64,000 nt of DNA, from contig CAKMXJ010000003.1 in the NCBI GenBank assembly GCA_928724745.1, forward strand, positions 806,001-870,000, given 5' to 3'. This document shows, piece after piece, positions 21,401 through 30,838 of this stretch (positions are counted from its first letter, which is position 1; the number at the start of each line of letters is the position of its first letter). The notes beneath the pieces were generated by a model that was not told where the DNA came from, did no database searches, and saw nothing but the letters and a program-made list of their open reading frames with translations. The translations under genes and the position numbers were made by a program. The stretch is from Anthracocystis setariae (lineage: Eukaryota > Basidiomycota > Ustilaginomycetes > Ustilaginales > Ustilaginaceae).

Positions 21401-22312
21401 GGTGTGTGTTCGCAAAAGTGGCCGGCGGTGGATATGCCGTTTTCCGAGTCGGGGATGCAGCCGGATGTGATAATCAATCCGCATGCGTTCCCGTCGCGTA
21501 TGACGATTGGAATGTTGATCGAAAGCATTGCGGGCAAGGCAGGTGCGATGCACGGGATCGCGCAGGACTCGACGCCGTTTACGTTTTCGGAGGACTACAC
21601 GCCCACCGAGTTCTTCGGCGAGCAGCTCAAGGCGGCCGGGTACAACCATGTGGGCAATGAGCCGATGTACTCGGGGATCACGGGTCAGGAGTTGCGTGCG
21701 GATATCTATCTGGGCGTGGTGTACTATCAGAGATTGCGACACATGGTGAACGACAAGTTCCAGGTGCGTACCACGGGGCCGGTGCATGCGTTGACGAGGC
21801 AGCCGATCAAGGGTAGGAAGCGCGCCGGAGGCATTCGATTCGGAGAGATGGAACGAGATGCGCTGTTGGCGCATGGGACGTCGTATATGTTGCAGGATAG
21901 GTTGATGAACTGTTCGGACTATTCGACGTCGTACGTGTGTCGCACGTGTGGTTCGTTGCTTTCGGTCGGATTCGATAGCCACGCTTCGAGCGCGACGGGT
22001 AGTGGTGGCGCGATCTCGACGATCGACATGACCACGCAGGGAACCAATCCGATCTTGGGCCCCAACGGTGAATTCTGCCGCGTCTGCAAGGCCGAAGACG
22101 ACGTTCGTCGTCAGCAGGGGTTGGAACCGCTGCGTGGCAAGCGTCAAGCCATCGGTGGGGTTGAGGGTCATATCGGTATCCCGCAGTCAAACGTGATCAA
22201 CAACGTTACCGGTGGTGATCTCGATGTGGTCGCAGTTCCATATGTGCTCAAGTACCTCGTTGCCGAATTGGCCGCCATGGGCATCAAGATGAGCTTTGGC
22301 ATCTCACCTTAA
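18443..22312 (+). CDS. RPA2: DNA-directed RNA polymerase I second-largest subunit
   Basis: Catalytic subunit (A135) of the nucleolar polymerase that makes 35S pre-rRNA. 1289 aa from the ATG at 18443, close to the usual length. Beta-subunit blocks in order: a Ser-rich N-terminus; the lobe with RMSxRELVAHHEEANEFGGYF-like and VNGNERLIRY segments; GFLCPVHTPDGSPCGLLNH near residue 572; NAIVAVISYTGYDMEDAMI; the hybrid-binding GDKFSSRHGQKG (about 975) followed by DMPFSESGMQPDVIINPHAF; and a C-terminal zinc ribbon made by CRTC and CRVC. The overall pattern, including the SYTGYDMEDA and short C-terminal clamp spacing, fits Pol I rather than Pol II or III. That paralogue choice rests on memory of family features, not on an alignment. 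Confidence 0.92.
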   Translation: MSSSMSSASSSSSRSSFDGPSTPPDSVPSLPNSIKAARQEAGIDTVEPLWKKRHTFFPLERQERYSAPTDKGFVAPELTELVAPNIESFNALWAEDPSLDPPANTVLGFHNEGTGLLEKSLRRLAPRIVFDGQGDANHGLGNRITLRMDSVNLSKPLVSERAKGVRERRVFPTEARERLFTYTGKLTARLSWSVNGDPEQSEIVSLGSCPVLVRSNRCNLRGMSSRELVAHHEEANEFGGYFLVNGNERLIRYLIVAKANSPQAIERPSFEKRGPSYSNKAVVIRCLHKQDLISVTNAIHYLHNGGLTLRFSWRKQEYMVPVVMVLKALVDATDKEIFASIVQGDFENTFLTDRVELLLRNFKQYSLWSGHQCLEYLGSKFRVVLGCPEDWTDAQVGSELIHRIFLVHLDSPRDKYKMLIFMIQKLYSLVAGESCADNADSSQHHEILMPGFLVGQIIKERIDEAVGNIRAQIARDVRMKVKGVDFFDAKYIKKTVTKVNIDIGVKIASFLATGNLSSPSGLDLQQTSGFTIMAEKLNFARYLAHFRSVHRGAFFAELKTTSVRKLLPEAWGFLCPVHTPDGSPCGLLNHFSHTCRMTTRQPDVSHIHALLSGLGMTEAAFAVGAIGAAASKNAADRNNIVVVQLDGAILGYTTPALAKHMATALRIWKTEGLHHVPLDLEIGFVPTSRAGQYPGLYLFSNRARMMRPVRLLHNNKIDMVGPFEQVYLDIACDASEIIAGVSTHVELAPTSILSVLANLTPFSDYNQSPRNCYQAQMMKQTMGTASTAVSRRTDNKLYRIQTPQTPVVRPELYNKYGFDDYPNGTNAIVAVISYTGYDMEDAMILNKSAHERGFGYGTVYKSETIDLRDLKGKSSSSVATLHFGFAPNSRATEAQRAILDQDGLPYIGQKVMAGEPICAYWDEVSGKTMFKKFKGDEYAYVDTVRLLGADAGSGGGDSECQKVQIMLRITRSPVIGDKFSSRHGQKGVCSQKWPAVDMPFSESGMQPDVIINPHAFPSRMTIGMLIESIAGKAGAMHGIAQDSTPFTFSEDYTPTEFFGEQLKAAGYNHVGNEPMYSGITGQELRADIYLGVVYYQRLRHMVNDKFQVRTTGPVHALTRQPIKGRKRAGGIRFGEMERDALLAHGTSYMLQDRLMNCSDYSTSYVCRTCGSLLSVGFDSHASSATGSGGAISTIDMTTQGTNPILGPNGEFCRVCKAEDDVRRQQGLEPLRGKRQAIGGVEGHIGIPQSNVINNVTGGDLDVVAVPYVLKYLVAELAAMGIKMSFGISP

Positions 22313-23646
22313 ACCCCAGCCTCGCTTGCATTCACCCGCTCGTTTGTGTGTTAGAATTCTTGATATGCGAAAAGATATGATGATCAATTCATTTTTTTTT
22401 TTTTTTTTTTTTTTTTTTTGGGTAGGTTCTGATCTTGCAACAGCATGAGTCGAGAAGTGCATTGATAGGTAGAAAGCGATAGTGTACTGCGTGCGCAAGT
22501 GTTGTGTTAACGAGAGCTCTCGGTTGGGAGGATTTAGTGGCATCTGGATCCGCTCATCACCACCACCACCACCACCACCACCAATAATAATGGCGTAGCT
22601 GCATGAAGAGGTTCTATATTCAACGGGGCTATCGAAATTTAAAGCTTTCCGTCGGAAAAGTTGGCTCTGCCGGATCCATGTTAGAGTGACAGCTGGAGAA
22701 AAGGAAAGCAAAGGGTGAAGAGTGACAAAACGAGAGAAAAAAATTTAAAGCTCGAAAAATCTGCACGTTCATGCGTGTCAGCCGGTGTTCTCGATCGGCC
22801 ACAACCATCGGACATACATTTAGTGCGCGATAAAAATAGAGTTGCGTTTTGTTAACTAAAACGCAACCCCCGATGCCACCTCTCTCACCTTGCAAATGGC
22901 CGATCTCTCTTTTCTCCCTTCGTTTGGTGGGAGAGTTAAACCTTCAGAGCTATGGTAGACTCGGTTGCGGGTTAGTGGGCCAACGCAAGACAAGCCTGCC
23001 GTTGGCGAGCAAGCGGGGTGATCGCTCCCTCCGTCGTCGTTGTCGTCGTCGTCGGAGTCCGACGGATGCCCGTCAGCTAGCTATCGTCAAGGCACAGCAG
23101 GGTGCAGTATGAATTGCTGGCTAGCGTCTTTGCCGCTCCCTCGCTTCGACTGCGCACCCATCGCTTGGCAAGGTTGATAGGTTGGCCAGTGTTGGTAGTT
23201 GTAGCAAGGGATTTGCCGACTTAGGCTCTCTACACCAGTTGAGGGTTTGGGTCAAAAAAAAAAAAAAAAAGAAAAAAGAAAAACCGCACTCGGGAGGGCC
23301 GCAAATTGAGGTAACTTCAGGAGATGCGAGGATAGGATGCTGTCGTGTACCGGCAAATGAGAGAAAGCCTATATGCGTTCGCCAAGCAAAGAAAGCGAGC
23401 TCTAGTTGGATGCGCATGCTACTACTGTAAAGAACATTGAGAGGCTGGGGTGAAGCGAGGGTCGTTGGGTCTCGTCTCGACTCGTCTCGCTCGGCTGCGA
23501 GGGGAGAAGCCAAGAGCGTCGGTGACCGACTACTTTCAAATTCTTCCGTACTGCAAACAAAGTAGCGTTGTGTGGTCAAGTTGGGTAATCCTAAACAAAC
23601 ACAACAGAGGCTCACAACACAACCTTTTCGCAGACAATCAGTCGGG

Positions 23647-23685
<39 letters not shown>

Positions 23686-24941
23686 CTTTTTTCTTTTCTT
23701 TTCTCTTTTCTGTTTTTGGGACCTTTGTCATCGGACAGAGTGCAATCACAGCCGCCTTGTCATTTGTCGCTCGCCCTCGGCTGCTACAGTAAGTCATGAA
23801 TTCTTTCTGTCGCATTTTTCCGCTCTCATCCTTTGGTACTGACTAATTGAGGTCCTTTGCCAAGTCACCCCAAGCGAGCCTACCGGAACGGAGAAACTGA
23901 CCTTCAAAGCAGCAGTGATGCTGGCATGATTGAGCAATACAGTACCCCTTGTCGTAGTCACATTGTCCTCTCACTGCTTCGTCGCCCAAAGGTTCGAGGT
24001 TCCAAGCGGAACTCCCTCCCCGACCAGCATTGTAATTGTGCTGTGCTGTGCTGTATTTTTTTCTCTTTCTTTTTCTTTTTCTTTTTTATTGTGTTTAATT
24101 TGCTCTTCTGTACGATCTCCATACCCATCCTGTGCAGCAGCAGTGTGAGTGCTCGGTGGAAAAATCAGCGATTTATTTGGTTGTTTGCTCAGCAGACGGC
24201 CAACTGCATTTTGATAGTCGCTCGTTATCACCACTTGTCAGTCCACCCCCCCTCATCCATCTCGGCCAGATCCATCTCTCTCTCTCTCTCTCTCTCTCTC
24301 GTCCTAATCATCTTGGCACACTATACACCATATTTTGGCTGCCGCAGTCTTCTCTGCACATTCAGCTATCATCCACACTTTCGTGGATCTGTCTCGCGCC
24401 ACTCTGCTACCTTACACCTTACACCATTTGGATTTCTCTCCTCTGACAAACATCAACACTGCATCTGGATCATCTTGCGTAAAGCGACACCACATACAAC
24501 ACCGTAAACTGTCTATCATCATACGCAGCTCCACCCGCTTCCTCCTGGAAATCCCATACAAGTTCCAGAGGGTTGAACGCCACCTTACAAGCCTCGACTT
24601 TACTCTTGTTTTAGCCTTGATTCGATCCTCATCCCTTCAGCTTCGTCCCTGCTAGCGCCATATCATCGCTCATCATACGGTGCACACGAGCGATAAGCAA
24701 TCAGCAATCCACCAAGATATCTTGTCTTTGCACCTTCTCGAGCTTGTTCGCAGTACCATCCTTCATTCCCTCCTCCGACTTGCCGTTGCCACATCTTTGC
24801 TTTCTTGGCACAACTCTGGCTTCATCTCCGGCTTCGCTTCATTTTGCCAACTTCCCCACTTATCTCATCTCTTCCCCTCCCATCCCATCAGAACCACAAC
24901 CCCATCTCTGCCACCATTCGGCGAGCCCAGTGTAGCCAACC
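22313..24941. other. 2.6 kb gene-free interval and cry-DASH leader
   Basis: No credible coding sequence on either strand. Simple sequence is abundant: T28 at 22392-22419, (CAC)n near 22557-22582, an A-run near 23254-23270, T38 at 23648-23685 followed by interrupted T-rich DNA, another T-rich stretch near 24055-24085, and (TC)n at about 24273-24300. From about 24240 to the ATG at 24942 the DNA is C/T-rich and leader-like, with several upstream ATGs. I saw no tRNA-like fold. Confidence 0.6.
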
Positions 24942-27710
24942 ATGGGCGGCTCAGCTTCTGGCTCTTCTCCAAGCGCATCTCAGGCCGGCACTGGCACTGC
25001 CACCACCGTAGGCTCGGATGCTGGCCCAAGTGTTCTCATCTGCTTGCTTCGTCTCGACTTGCGCGTCAACGACAACCCTCTCTTCCACTATGCTCATCAG
25101 ACGCCAAAGCCTATTGTCAGCACCGCCGAAAAGACCATCGATCTCAGCAAACTCGAAGATGAAGCCCTCCTCGGTTCCACCGCCGACTACCTTCTTCCCG
25201 TTTTCGTCTTTGACGAGCGGGAGATGGAGCTCAGCGGTCTGCCCGGATACCACAGGAAAGGTCCCGAGGCGCGTACCAAGGAGTACGGCTTTTGGAAGAC
25301 CGGCGGTTTCCGTACTCGTTTCATCTCCGAATCGGTCTACGATGTTCGATCGCGTTTACGCGCCATCGGTTCCGACCTTCTCATCCGTTTTGGTACTCCC
25401 GAAGAGGTGGTGGCCAACCTTGTTCATGCCTTCCAGACCGAAGGTACCCATGTCGAAGGCGTCTGGATGCAGAAGGAGATGACCTATCCCGAGATCGATG
25501 TGGAAAACGCCATTGTCGAAAAGCTCTCCGGTACCGGTGTGCCCGTTCAGTTTGTTCACGGCAAGACCCTCATCCATCCTTCCGACCTTCCCTTCGACCC
25601 TAGCGAGACTCCCGACGTCTTTACTCCCTTCCGCAAAAAGGTGGAAGCGCTCGGTCCCAAGATGGTGCGTCCTGTCAAGCACTCGCCGTCCAAGTTCAAG
25701 CCCTGCCCTCCCAGCATTCCCTCCACTCCCGACTATGCCCTCGACGTGTCGTACGAGGTCGACGTCGATGGTTTGGCCCCTCGCGCTCCCGAGTCCAAGG
25801 ACAAGCAGGAGGGTCAGGTTTCGTTCCACGACATTCTTCGCTTCCTCCTCACGCCGCTCAACGACTCCCAACTTCCACCCACGCTCGAAGCCAGCGCCTT
25901 GCTGCAGCAACGTCATCATGCATCTGCGTTCCCTCTGCGCGGTGGTGAATCGTCGGCTCTGGATCGCTTCGATTGGTACTTTGTCAGAGGCAAGTCGGTC
26001 GATTCCACCCGATGGGGCAAGGCCGATCCACCACCGGTGGCTAGGTACAAGCAGACTCGAAACAACCTCATCGGGCATGCGTACAGCACAAAGATGTCGC
26101 CCTTCCTGGCGTACGGTAGTATTTCGCCGCGTCAGATCTGGGCGGCGCTCGACGACCACGAGAAGAAGTTTGGCGAAGACCAGAACACCTATTGGGTTCG
26201 CTTCGAGCTGCTGTGGCGCGACTACTTTTTCTTTGTCGCCGAGAAGTTTGGTCATCTGCTGTACGATCTTGGTGGCTTCGAACGTGCCACCGATCCACGC
26301 CAAGCGGCCAAGAAGATGGAGGAAGGCTGGTGGCGCAAGTGGCATCCACTCAAAGACGGGCCTGAGCACGAGATGACGAGGTTGCTCGAAGGTCGCACCG
26401 GTATCCCTTTCATCGACGCCAACATCCTCGAGCTCAGGGAATCCGGGTTCATGTCGAATCGCGGACGTCAAAATATCGCCAGCTTCCTGTCGAAAGACTT
26501 GGGTTACGATTGGCGAATCGGCGCCGAATTCTTCCAGTCGCATCTGATCGATTACGACCCGACATCCAACTACGGCAATTGGCAGTACGTCGCAGGTGTC
26601 GGCAACGACCCACGTGCGTCTCGTCAGTTCAACACCATCAAGCAGGCCAAGGATTACGACTCGCACGGCGATTATGTCAAGATGTGGATCCCGGCGCTGC
26701 GCAATTTGCATGCCGATTACGTGCACACGCCTTGGTTGCTCACGGCGGAGGAGCGCAGGCGGTATGGGCTTAAGACCACCAAGATGGATGTCACCATCGA
26801 TGGGTATCCTGCGCAGCCGTTGTTTGAGCACGAGGGCTGGCAACGGCACTACGAGCGCAAGCAAGGTGTGGGTTCCAAGATGCATGGCAATCCGCAAGAA
26901 AAGGTCAAGGATGGTAAGGTGCCTCGTCGTCACCGACCGAGCTACCGGGTGCAGGCGGCTACCTATGGTGCCTTTTCGGATGGTGGTCATTTTGACCAGC
27001 TGTCAGCGTCGGCAGGAACGCTTGGCAATCAGCATGACAGTGCATCGCGCAATATGATCCCACCACTGCGTGGCGCGTCGGGATCCATCGGCCCATCGTA
27101 CACGGCTCGTCAGACCGCCAGCTTGCCTAATGTCGGGGGTCTCAGCATTTCCGGATCGGAAAGTAGCGCGTCGCCGTATGGGACGTCGCCGGCGAACGCG
27201 GGCATGAACAAGTACCGCGCTCCTGCCAGCACCGTCGTCGTCGCCAACGCCACGGTTGCCGGGGGAGGCGTGGGGTCGACCAACTTGCCAGCACCGGTGG
27301 GTCATGCGCCTCCCGGGAATGCGTTCGACTTTGGCGGCAATGGTGGTGCGGGGTTAGGCAGGACAGGCAGTGCTTCGTCGATGGAAACGCCCAATGCGAG
27401 GTTGGCGCGGCGCAACGGCGGTGGTGGTGGTGGTGGTGGTGGTGGTGGTGGGTACGTGAACGATTATACAACCCAGTACCTCGGTAACGAATTCGTCGAT
27501 CCGGTCTCGACGATCAATAACAACAACAACGGCCACCATCATCATTATCATCATCATCATCATAGTAGTCATCATCATCATCACCAGAATGGTGGCGCCG
27601 CGGCGGCGGCGTCGTCGGCATCGGCGTATGCGAACGGTGCGGTGGTTAGCGGTCAGCCTCCAATTTCAAAGGCGGATTTGGAAACGAGTTGGCGTAGAGG
27701 GTCCAAATAG
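24942..27710 (+). CDS. Cryptochrome-DASH (photolyase/cryptochrome family)
   Basis: Blue-light flavoprotein; DASH members repair cyclobutane dimers in single-stranded DNA and may signal. 922 aa. A photolyase alpha/beta domain (about 30-205, opening VLICLLRLDLRVNDNPLF) is followed by the FAD-binding helical domain (about 320-600). DASH-typical segments are GGESSALDRFDWYF, YKQTRNNLIGHAYSTKMSPFLAYGSISPR with the flavin-contact Ser-Thr-Lys, RFELLWRDYFFF, FIDANILELRESGFMSNRGRQN and DPTSNYGNWQYVAGVGNDPR. After about 650 there is a roughly 270-residue tail of low complexity: Gly run, Asn run, long His-rich run and Ala run. The tail is much longer than in most DASH proteins and looks disordered. Ustilago encodes a light-induced DASH gene and this is probably its orthologue. 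Confidence 0.94.
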   Translation: MGGSASGSSPSASQAGTGTATTVGSDAGPSVLICLLRLDLRVNDNPLFHYAHQTPKPIVSTAEKTIDLSKLEDEALLGSTADYLLPVFVFDEREMELSGLPGYHRKGPEARTKEYGFWKTGGFRTRFISESVYDVRSRLRAIGSDLLIRFGTPEEVVANLVHAFQTEGTHVEGVWMQKEMTYPEIDVENAIVEKLSGTGVPVQFVHGKTLIHPSDLPFDPSETPDVFTPFRKKVEALGPKMVRPVKHSPSKFKPCPPSIPSTPDYALDVSYEVDVDGLAPRAPESKDKQEGQVSFHDILRFLLTPLNDSQLPPTLEASALLQQRHHASAFPLRGGESSALDRFDWYFVRGKSVDSTRWGKADPPPVARYKQTRNNLIGHAYSTKMSPFLAYGSISPRQIWAALDDHEKKFGEDQNTYWVRFELLWRDYFFFVAEKFGHLLYDLGGFERATDPRQAAKKMEEGWWRKWHPLKDGPEHEMTRLLEGRTGIPFIDANILELRESGFMSNRGRQNIASFLSKDLGYDWRIGAEFFQSHLIDYDPTSNYGNWQYVAGVGNDPRASRQFNTIKQAKDYDSHGDYVKMWIPALRNLHADYVHTPWLLTAEERRRYGLKTTKMDVTIDGYPAQPLFEHEGWQRHYERKQGVGSKMHGNPQEKVKDGKVPRRHRPSYRVQAATYGAFSDGGHFDQLSASAGTLGNQHDSASRNMIPPLRGASGSIGPSYTARQTASLPNVGGLSISGSESSASPYGTSPANAGMNKYRAPASTVVVANATVAGGGVGSTNLPAPVGHAPPGNAFDFGGNGGAGLGRTGSASSMETPNARLARRNGGGGGGGGGGGGYVNDYTTQYLGNEFVDPVSTINNNNNGHHHHYHHHHHSSHHHHHQNGGAAAAASSASAYANGAVVSGQPPISKADLETSWRRGSK

Positions 27711-28051
27711 CCTCTCCCTCCCGCGCGGGTGTTGGTTGGGATTTGCATGGCATATGTTGGGTTCTAGATTTTTGACTCAGTCGACGTTGGAAAAAAAAAA
27801 AAAAAAAAAAAGGGGTTTATGGCTTGTGCTCAATCACGCTGGGGTTGATGGTGTGTGTGGGAAGAGTGGAAATTTGATTTGGGGATGGGAGGAGTGTATT
27901 TAGCGCTGTGCAGTGGGGGGGGGGGATGAGCGGGTGACAAGTGGTGTGTGAAGCCCAAGTGATGGTGATTGGAATGAACGCTACAATGAAGGGGTTTGAA
28001 TAGAATATCGAGTCGACAAAGGAGTACGCTGGGGATGGGTGTGTGAGTGTT
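27711..28051. other. Convergent 3' region between cry-DASH and tyrosinase
   Basis: 341 bp with an A21 tract (27790-27810) and a run of G near 27915-27924. Both flanking genes end here. No gene is seen. Confidence 0.6.
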
Positions 28052-29179
28052 TTAAGGTTGGTTATCAGGTCTTGCACCGACAAGTTTATCGTATCTATAA
28101 CACAAAATGCCTCTCCTTGGATGCATGACATCTTTCACCTTAACCTTCTCGAACAAGCCAAAGAAGTCGATCACGTCATCCAATTTCGCTTGCCTCACCA
28201 TCTCGTTACCATCCTTACCACGAATTCGCTTATGCCCCCCATAATCGTACCATTTGCCCGTAACCGTTTGCCAACTCCTCCATACTCTGTCCACTTCGGC
28301 ATGAAGCAACCAAAAAGCCGGCTCGCAAGTGGCCGAGAACATCCACATCTCACCACCAATACTCTGATGAATCCATGCATGCACGCTAATTTCCAACCTC
28401 CGACGTAGCACCGTGTAATTGTCCTCTGTCAAGAGCGAGGCGTAATAGGTGCGGTTGAAGTGCGACGTGTACATGTCACCCCGAGTCAGTGGATGGTGAT
28501 TCCAATCGCCGTTGAAATGACGCGTTACAAAGTGTGGCTTATACACCGAGTAGCCAGGTTTCTTAGTATTCGGCAGCACTCCACACTTGAGCCTAGTGAA
28601 AGGCCCATTGGGAATCGCACCACCGCGACCATCATCTCCACCGAGATCCCTCCATATAGCAGCATTCTGAAGCCCGTGCCGCGAATCGAGCTCGATATCC
28701 CAATATGCCTCGCGACCCTTGTACCCCGTAACGCGCATAAGCGAATAGAACGCCCGCAGAAACGCAGTGTGGCATACGAGGAAACACGCATTGTAATGCA
28801 TTTCCTCCTGCAAACCGATGTGCACGAGCGTGAGGTCGTCCATAAAACTACCCCCGCGCACGAAGATCGACTTGCCCGCTACGTGGAGCAGCTGGAAGTG
28901 CTGAATCCACGCCGATCGTTCGGCGGCAGTAAGCGAGTACCACGAAACGCGCGCGACCGGGTGTGTGCATTTGACGTTGGAATCTCCTCCACCACCACCG
29001 CTACGGGCTACCAGAGGATTCAACAGCTGCGAGGTTGAGGTTGAGGAGGAGGAGGAGGAGGAGGAGAAGAGGGAACGCGATTCCAACTGCTGAATCCGAT
29101 CCCAAAACCGCGTCTCTTTGGCAAGACATACCTCGAGCAACGTTAAGCACAGTGAGAACAAGAGAAGTGGTCGCATCAT
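28052..29179 (-). CDS. Secreted tyrosinase-like copper enzyme
   Basis: Type-3 copper protein, which would oxidise phenols to quinones (melanin-type chemistry) outside the cell or in the secretory route. 375 aa from the ATG at 29179, the first of two adjacent Met codons; a signal peptide ends near the CLA at 18-20. CuA ligands are H120, H128 and H137 (spacing HX8H in HYNACFLVCH). CuB ligands are H267 and H271 (HAWIH) with IGGEM following, and H293 in FWLLHAEVDRVW. All six His are present, but surrounding motif residues deviate: Cys replaces Trp before H137, CEP stands for the usual NDP, and LH for the usual HH. A Ser run at 39-46 and a Gly run at 61-65 precede the domain. Activity is plausible but not certain. 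Confidence 0.88.
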   Translation of the reverse strand: MMRPLLLFSLCLTLLEVCLAKETRFWDRIQQLESRSLFSSSSSSSSTSTSQLLNPLVARSGGGGGDSNVKCTHPVARVSWYSLTAAERSAWIQHFQLLHVAGKSIFVRGGSFMDDLTLVHIGLQEEMHYNACFLVCHTAFLRAFYSLMRVTGYKGREAYWDIELDSRHGLQNAAIWRDLGGDDGRGGAIPNGPFTRLKCGVLPNTKKPGYSVYKPHFVTRHFNGDWNHHPLTRGDMYTSHFNRTYYASLLTEDNYTVLRRRLEISVHAWIHQSIGGEMWMFSATCEPAFWLLHAEVDRVWRSWQTVTGKWYDYGGHKRIRGKDGNEMVRQAKLDDVIDFFGLFEKVKVKDVMHPRRGILCYRYDKLVGARPDNQP

Positions 29180-29533
29180 CTCCCTACGTCGTCTAGTCGA
29201 TGAGTGCAAGCAGAAAAAGATGATGGTGGATCGGTCGAATCCCCCCCCCCTCCCCTTTCATCCGTGTTCGTTCAACCCTTCCTCCCATCCACACCGACCA
29301 CAGTCTCTTTTCTCTTTTGATCACAACGCCAGATGCTTTACCACACCCACCTTCATTCCAACGCCCTCCCCTTTCCTTGACACAACATCCTTCGCCCCTG
29401 TCACCCCATTTCATACGTTCGCTACTCCCTCCCCACCCATTTGACGCGAGAATCCATACCCTGAACCCCCATAACCCACTGCTGCGCCACCAAAAAACAA
29501 ATACAATTCCATCCCTCTCCCACTTGTCCCAAC
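29180..29533. other. Tyrosinase promoter / YAF9-side intergenic region
   Basis: 354 bp, C-rich on the plus strand, with a C-run near 29239-29252. It separates the tyrosinase start from the YEATS gene to its right as drawn... specifically it lies between 29179 (tyrosinase ATG) and 29534 (YAF9 stop), both genes on the minus strand. No gene is seen. Confidence 0.55.
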
Positions 29534-30838
29534 CTAACCACTTTGCACCAAAGTCACGCCTTCAGCCGCAACCGCCGCATTATTATTGATTCTCGCGATC
29601 CGACTCCTTGCCTCCTTAAGAGCCTTTTCTGCCCTGATCAGCTGCTCTCTTCCCTTCTCGAGCTCCCTGATCGCTGCGATCCTCGCCAGATCGATGCGAT
29701 CCGCCTCGGCCTGCTGTGCCTCGAGCGACAAGGCATCGAAGAGATACCCCGTGGGCGTATGCAGCGGATGCGGCGGGATTGGAGGAGTACCAACCGTTTT
29801 GCCACGCTCGGCTTCGGTGAGAGCATACTGGTACGAGCGGTAGGCGGAAGGATCCGCAAATGCGAGCGCAGACGTCGACGGTAGCGGCGTGGGTGGGTGT
29901 GTGGACAAAATGTCGTAGAACGGCTCCATGGGTTCGGGAAACACGATCTCATCGTATTGCCACGAGTGCACGACGGGTGGTAGAGCCGGCTTGGGCGTCT
30001 CGACGGAGGCAGATGCATCGACGGTGGTTGCGGTGCCGTCTGCTTTTAGAACGGCTGCGTCCGCTGTGGATGGATCTAGATCGACGTCCATTTGCTCATC
30101 TGTTCCTGGTTCTTTCTTCGTCTCTGCCCCGGCCATTTCGGGTTGAGTTGCAGTGGAGGAAGCACGCTGCTTATCGCTCTGTGTAGATTCGACTGCCGTC
30201 GGTGCGACCATGTGCGCTGGGGGCATGGACGACGGTATCGCTGGCGCTACCGGCTCAGCTTGTGCAGCAGCCACCTGTTGTAGCCATGGATGTAGCTTGA
30301 GGTGATGAAAGAGCGTGATGGGCTTCTCGTTGGCCTCTGGAACAAAAAAGATTTTGATCTGGATTTCGAATTCTCCCCATCCGGTCTCGGTAACGCTGTA
30401 GGGCGGCTTGTCGATGTTTCTCGTGGGTTGTGCATACGTGTCGTGCAATTTGAATTGCACTCGTTTGATAAAGTGAGAGATATCATCCTTGCCGCCGACG
30501 ATCTTGTGGTAGTCATGCTCTTGATCGCGCGCTCGGGTGGAGATGGTTGCGGATGACCCTGCGGGTGCGGGGGTAGACGAAGATGCACCTATTGTGCCGG
30601 CAGCGAGATTTGCTGCAGCGAGTTCGGAGCCGCGTTCGAAGCTGGCATTGTTGGCGAGACCCGAAATGGTCGAGAGAGAGGGCAGCGGATGAGAGGCGGC
30701 GCTGCGTAACGCGACGGTCCATTTGTGCGTGTGATCAGGAGGTGCAGCGAGCTTCTCTGCCGGGGTGAGCGGCGTGGATGTAGAGCCATAGAGGATGGGT
30801 CTGTGTATAGCGAGGCCACGAACTCGTTTGTTCGACAT
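29534..30838 (-). CDS. YAF9: YEATS-domain chromatin protein (YAF9-like)
   Basis: Shared subunit of the NuA4 acetyltransferase and SWR1 remodeller that reads acylated histone H3. 434 aa from the ATG at 30838. The YEATS domain begins [15 protein letters not shown] and [10 protein letters not shown]. It is then interrupted by about 60 residues of Ala/Ser/Thr-rich insert (about 47-107) before resuming with [20 protein letters not shown], then [21 protein letters not shown] and [15 protein letters not shown] long Pro/Ala/Thr linker (about 195-375) separates it from a C-terminal coiled coil ([34 protein letters not shown] heptads, described only in part here) used for complex assembly. Length exceeds yeast Yaf9 because of the insert and linker. 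Divergent from the PPR gene. Confidence 0.9.
   Translation of the reverse strand: MSNKRVRGLAIHRPILYGSTSTPLTPAEKLAAPPDHTHKWTVALRSAASHPLPSLSTISGLANNASFERGSELAAANLAAGTIGASSSTPAPAGSSATISTRARDQEHDYHKIVGGKDDISHFIKRVQFKLHDTYAQPTRNIDKPPYSVTETGWGEFEIQIKIFFVPEANEKPITLFHHLKLHPWLQQVAAAQAEPVAPAIPSSMPPAHMVAPTAVESTQSDKQRASSTATQPEMAGAETKKEPGTDEQMDVDLDPSTADAAVLKADGTATTVDASASVETPKPALPPVVHSWQYDEIVFPEPMEPFYDILSTHPPTPLPSTSALAFADPSAYRSYQYALTEAERGKTVGTPPIPPHPLHTPTGYLFDALSLEAQQAEADRIDLARIAAIRELEKGREQLIRAEKALKEARSRIARINNNAAVAAEGVTLVQSG

Noticed and set aside
18791..22171. Two long minus-strand ORFs opposite RPA2
   Set aside because: Antisense shadows; no domain, and the plus-strand frame is fully conserved.
25356..26990. 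Long minus-strand ORF opposite cry-DASH
   Set aside because: Antisense shadow of the conserved photolyase domain caused by third-position GC bias.
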